Shown here: positions 31,793 to 33,642 of the stretch, in pieces
Position numbering within the stretch: the first letter of the stretch is position 1
Layout: each line of letters begins with the position of its first letter
Origin: Euzebyales bacterium
GTDB lineage: Bacteria; Actinomycetota; Nitriliruptoria; Euzebyales; JAHELV01
Direction of reading: 5' to 3'
Assembly: GCA_035461305.1 (NCBI GenBank)
Contig: DATHVN010000086.1
Span: 1 to 33,642 of the forward strand
DNA length: 33,642 nt
Position numbers and translations under genes: made by a program
The notes under the pieces: generated by a model
What the model was told of the DNA's origin: nothing
Seen by the model: only the letters and a program-made list of their open reading frames with translations
Databases searched by the model: none

Positions 31793-32185
31793 ATGAGCGC
31801 GCTTCCCGAGGCAGTACGTGAGTTGCTGATCCGACCCAACCTCGCCCATGTCGCCACGCTCATGGGCGACGGCATGCCGCACGCGGTGCCGACGTGGGTG
31901 GGCGTGGAAGGCGAGCGGATCGTCTTCCTCACGGGACCGCGTTCCCAGAAGGCACGCAATCTAGACGGCGATCCGCGGCTGTCACTGTCGGTCACCGACT
32001 ATGAACAGTCCGCCAGGATGGCGCATGTGCGTGGGCGCGTCGTCGACCGGTTGGACGGCGATGAGGCGTGGGCGATCATCGACCGGCTCGCGAACGAGTA
32101 CACGGGCACCGACTATCCCCGTGGTCTCGACCGCATCGTGTTCGTGGTGGACGCCGAGCACGCCGTCGCCCACGACTACTCCTGA
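31793..32185 (+). CDS. PPOX-class F420/FMN-dependent split-barrel protein (Rv1155-like)
   Basis: A 130-residue pyridoxamine-phosphate-oxidase-fold protein. HVATLMGDGMPHAVPTWVGV, RIVFLTGPRSQKARNLDGDP and the MAHVRGRVV strand match the TIGR03618/Rv1155-type group, which binds F420 or flavin. The ATG at 31793 follows AAGGAG at 5-6 bases. The C-terminus ends after RIVFVVDAEHAVAHDYS, the usual length. The substrate is unknown. Confidence 0.87.
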   Translation: MSALPEAVRELLIRPNLAHVATLMGDGMPHAVPTWVGVEGERIVFLTGPRSQKARNLDGDPRLSLSVTDYEQSARMAHVRGRVVDRLDGDEAWAIIDRLANEYTGTDYPRGLDRIVFVVDAEHAVAHDYS

Positions 32186-32433
32186 TGCGGGCCGGGGGGA
32201 GTCGTGCCTGCGGGCAACGCGGCACGCGTCGGCGTCTTCCTCGCAACGTCCCCACCAACCTCTTCCACGCCAACCACAACATCCTCCGGCACCCAGGTGG
32301 GACGGCGCAGCCGTGGACACCAGACGGCGCGGGAGCGACAGTCGCCGTGCCGACACGCGTCACCGGTCGATGAGTGCTGGCGGGCGGTGCCGTCTACACG
32401 GGTACGAAGCAGCGAGGCACGTGAGGTGAACAG

Positions 32434-33027
32434 ATGAGCAAGGTCATCGCAGGGATCACGACATCGGTCGACGGCTATGTCGTCGGGCCGGACGACGGGC
32501 CGGGCAAGGGGCTCGGTGAGGGCGGCGAGAAGCTGCACCACTGGGTGTTCGGCGGGCCCTGGACCTACGACAGTGAGCTGACCGGCGAGATGGGCGGCGA
32601 GGACAAGGCCTGGATGGACCAGGCCATGAAGGGACTTGGGGCCGTCGTCGCGGGCCGGTGGACCTACGAGGCGGCCGACCACTGGGGCGACGAGAACCCG
32701 TGGGGCCTGCCCTTCTTCATCGTCACCCACCGGCCGGAGGAGCAGCCCGAGGGCGATGCGTTCACCTTCGTCGACGGCGTGCCGGAGGCGATCGAGCGCG
32801 CGAAGGTCGCAGCGGGGGACGGACACGTCCACGTCATGGGTGGCGCCGACGTCATCCGCCAGGCGCTCGCTGCCGGGCTCGTCGACGAGCTGACCATCAT
32901 CGTCGCGCCGGTCATTCTCGGAGGCGGCAAGCGGCTCTTCGACGGCTTCGCCCAAATGGTCGACCTGAAGCACCTCGGCGTGCGCCAGTCGCCATATGCG
33001 ACCTTCATCGACTACAGGGTCGTGTGA
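32434..33027 (+). CDS. Dihydrofolate reductase-family protein (RibD C-terminal domain)
   Basis: 197 residues with the RibD-C/DHFR-like fold. MSKVIAGITTSVDGYVVGPD is the N-terminal strand-loop. GLGAVVAGRWTYEAADHW, FFIVTHRPEEQP and HVMGGADVIRQALAAGLVDE form the NADPH-binding part, and ELTIIVAPVILGGGKRLFDG is the C-terminal signature. These stand-alone proteins are probable NADPH reductases with unknown substrates; a true folate role is unlikely. The ATG at 32434 follows GAGGTG at 6 bases. The 248 bases before it hold no recognisable gene. Confidence 0.9.
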   Translation: MSKVIAGITTSVDGYVVGPDDGPGKGLGEGGEKLHHWVFGGPWTYDSELTGEMGGEDKAWMDQAMKGLGAVVAGRWTYEAADHWGDENPWGLPFFIVTHRPEEQPEGDAFTFVDGVPEAIERAKVAAGDGHVHVMGGADVIRQALAAGLVDELTIIVAPVILGGGKRLFDGFAQMVDLKHLGVRQSPYATFIDYRVV

Positions 33028-33039
33028 CCGATATCCGTG

Positions 33040-33055
33040 GCCGGCGTCAGCCGGC
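33040..33055 (+). terminator. Candidate hairpin after the DHFR-like gene
   Basis: GCCGGC-GTCA-GCCGGC forms a 6-bp GC stem with a 4-base loop, 12 bases after the stop at 33027. No U-tract. Each arm is itself palindromic, so it may be fortuitous. Confidence 0.35.
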
Positions 33056-33642
33056 GCCGCCCTGCTACTCAACCCGGTCCTGCCGGCGACGTGGACCCGC
33101 CTCGAGGCCCTCGAATCGCTTCCGTCGTGCGCGTGTGGTCGTGCGCGCGCGTACCACGACTGCACCCGCATCACGTGCGAACAGTCACTGACGGCACCTC
33201 GGGCGTGGCGAAGACACGGTGACCGTCATGGCCCCGGGGCGCGACCTGCCGTTGCAGGCGCGGGAGGAGGGCGCCCGACGAAGGTCCTCCCCCGCCCTCG
33301 ATGCGAGCCCAGCGGCACCCCCCGCCAGTCAACTACCTCGGGGGTTCCAGACCGTTCACGAGGTTCTACCGATGCGCCCGGCAGCCGACATCGTGCGAGC
33401 CGGGCTCGCATCAGGCCACTACACAGCGCACACACCCGACTCATCGTCCTGCTGATCTGGTGTGCCATCGCGCTCGCTGTCAGCGTTCACGCTCTCGTAC
33501 GACGGGCCTGACGTCGACACTGACTCCCCGAGCACTGTGATCCGCGGGGTGCAGCAGACCTGGTAGCGAGCTTGCATCGGTCGTTCAGTCGTCGGCCCGT
33601 GCACGAGAATCGCGGCGGCGAACGCGACCCTGGACAACCCGC
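33056..33642. other. Gene-poor window end
   Basis: About 590 bases without a supported gene. The only protein-like trace is a plus-strand tail, RLIVLLIWCAIALAVSVHAL-VRRA, ending at a TGA (33509-33511); it forms one membrane span and has no start codon nearby. The remaining frames on both strands look like GC-driven noise. Confidence 0.4.

Noticed and set aside
1-33642. tRNA, rRNA, CRISPR array, insertion sequence, integrase or attachment site
   Set aside because: Reading both strands showed no cloverleaf-like gene, no regularly spaced repeats, no transposase or recombinase motifs and no long terminal repeats. The gene remnants have no visible mobile-element borders.

Overview
The window is a very GC-rich, densely packed bacterial segment. 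It carries many GTG starts and GTGA/ATGA overlaps, an F420-type nitroreductase (DUF385), a PPOX-class F420/FMN protein, two DtxR/IdeR-like sites and several families typical of Actinobacteria. I infer an actinobacterium, perhaps a deep-branching environmental lineage; the sequence alone does not fix the genus. No rRNA, tRNA, CRISPR array, transposase or phage gene was seen. Several conserved genes are interrupted by single-base changes, mostly at short homopolymers. Part of the apparent gene damage may therefore be sequencing error rather than biology.

Layout. (1) 1-4205: end of an unknown gene, a frameshifted YnfA-type membrane protein, a PhoU-like protein, and an arsenic-type operon (ArsP-like permease, then ArsR) with a paired operator. 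After these come remnants of an NAD(P)-disulfide oxidoreductase and of an ECF sigma factor. (2) 4206-8245: aldo/keto reductase, zinc alcohol dehydrogenase and DUF385 nitroreductase, then about 0.9 kb of apparently decayed sequence holding a PEP-utilising mobile-domain fragment. (3) 8246-10194: a two-gene trans-3-hydroxy-L-proline module (dehydratase plus ornithine-cyclodeaminase-like reductase), ending in a probable bidirectional terminator. (4) 10228-15226: a flippase-like/GT2 fusion overlapping an FAD oxidoreductase gene on the minus strand. Divergent to it is a polytopic glycosyltransferase-like protein that converges on a Ser-Gly-repeat lipoprotein. DtxR-like boxes lie at both ends of this block.

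(5) 15655-25029: six overlapping plus-strand genes form a tight operon. They encode a MinD/ParA-like ATPase with Arg in place of the signature Lys, an APC-type permease with extra soluble N- and C-terminal domains, a response regulator with a coiled-coil tail, a membrane hybrid kinase (HisKA-HATPase-REC-REC-HPt), a soluble REC-kinase of the HELNNP type, and a response regulator fused to a thioredoxin-reductase-like flavoprotein that lacks the CxxC pair. Together they look like a transporter-coupled phosphorelay that ends in a flavoprotein. This is the best candidate for an undescribed system.

(6) 25049-28548: an aromatic-hydroxylation module. A flavin reductase fused to a GntR/FCD regulator is divergent from an HpaB-type FADH2 monooxygenase, which overlaps an IclR regulator; a palindrome sits in the shared promoter. 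(7) 28549-33642: a truncated MarR gene, a DUF998 membrane protein, a DHA2 drug-efflux transporter, a PPOX-fold protein, a RibD/DHFR-like reductase and a gene-poor end.
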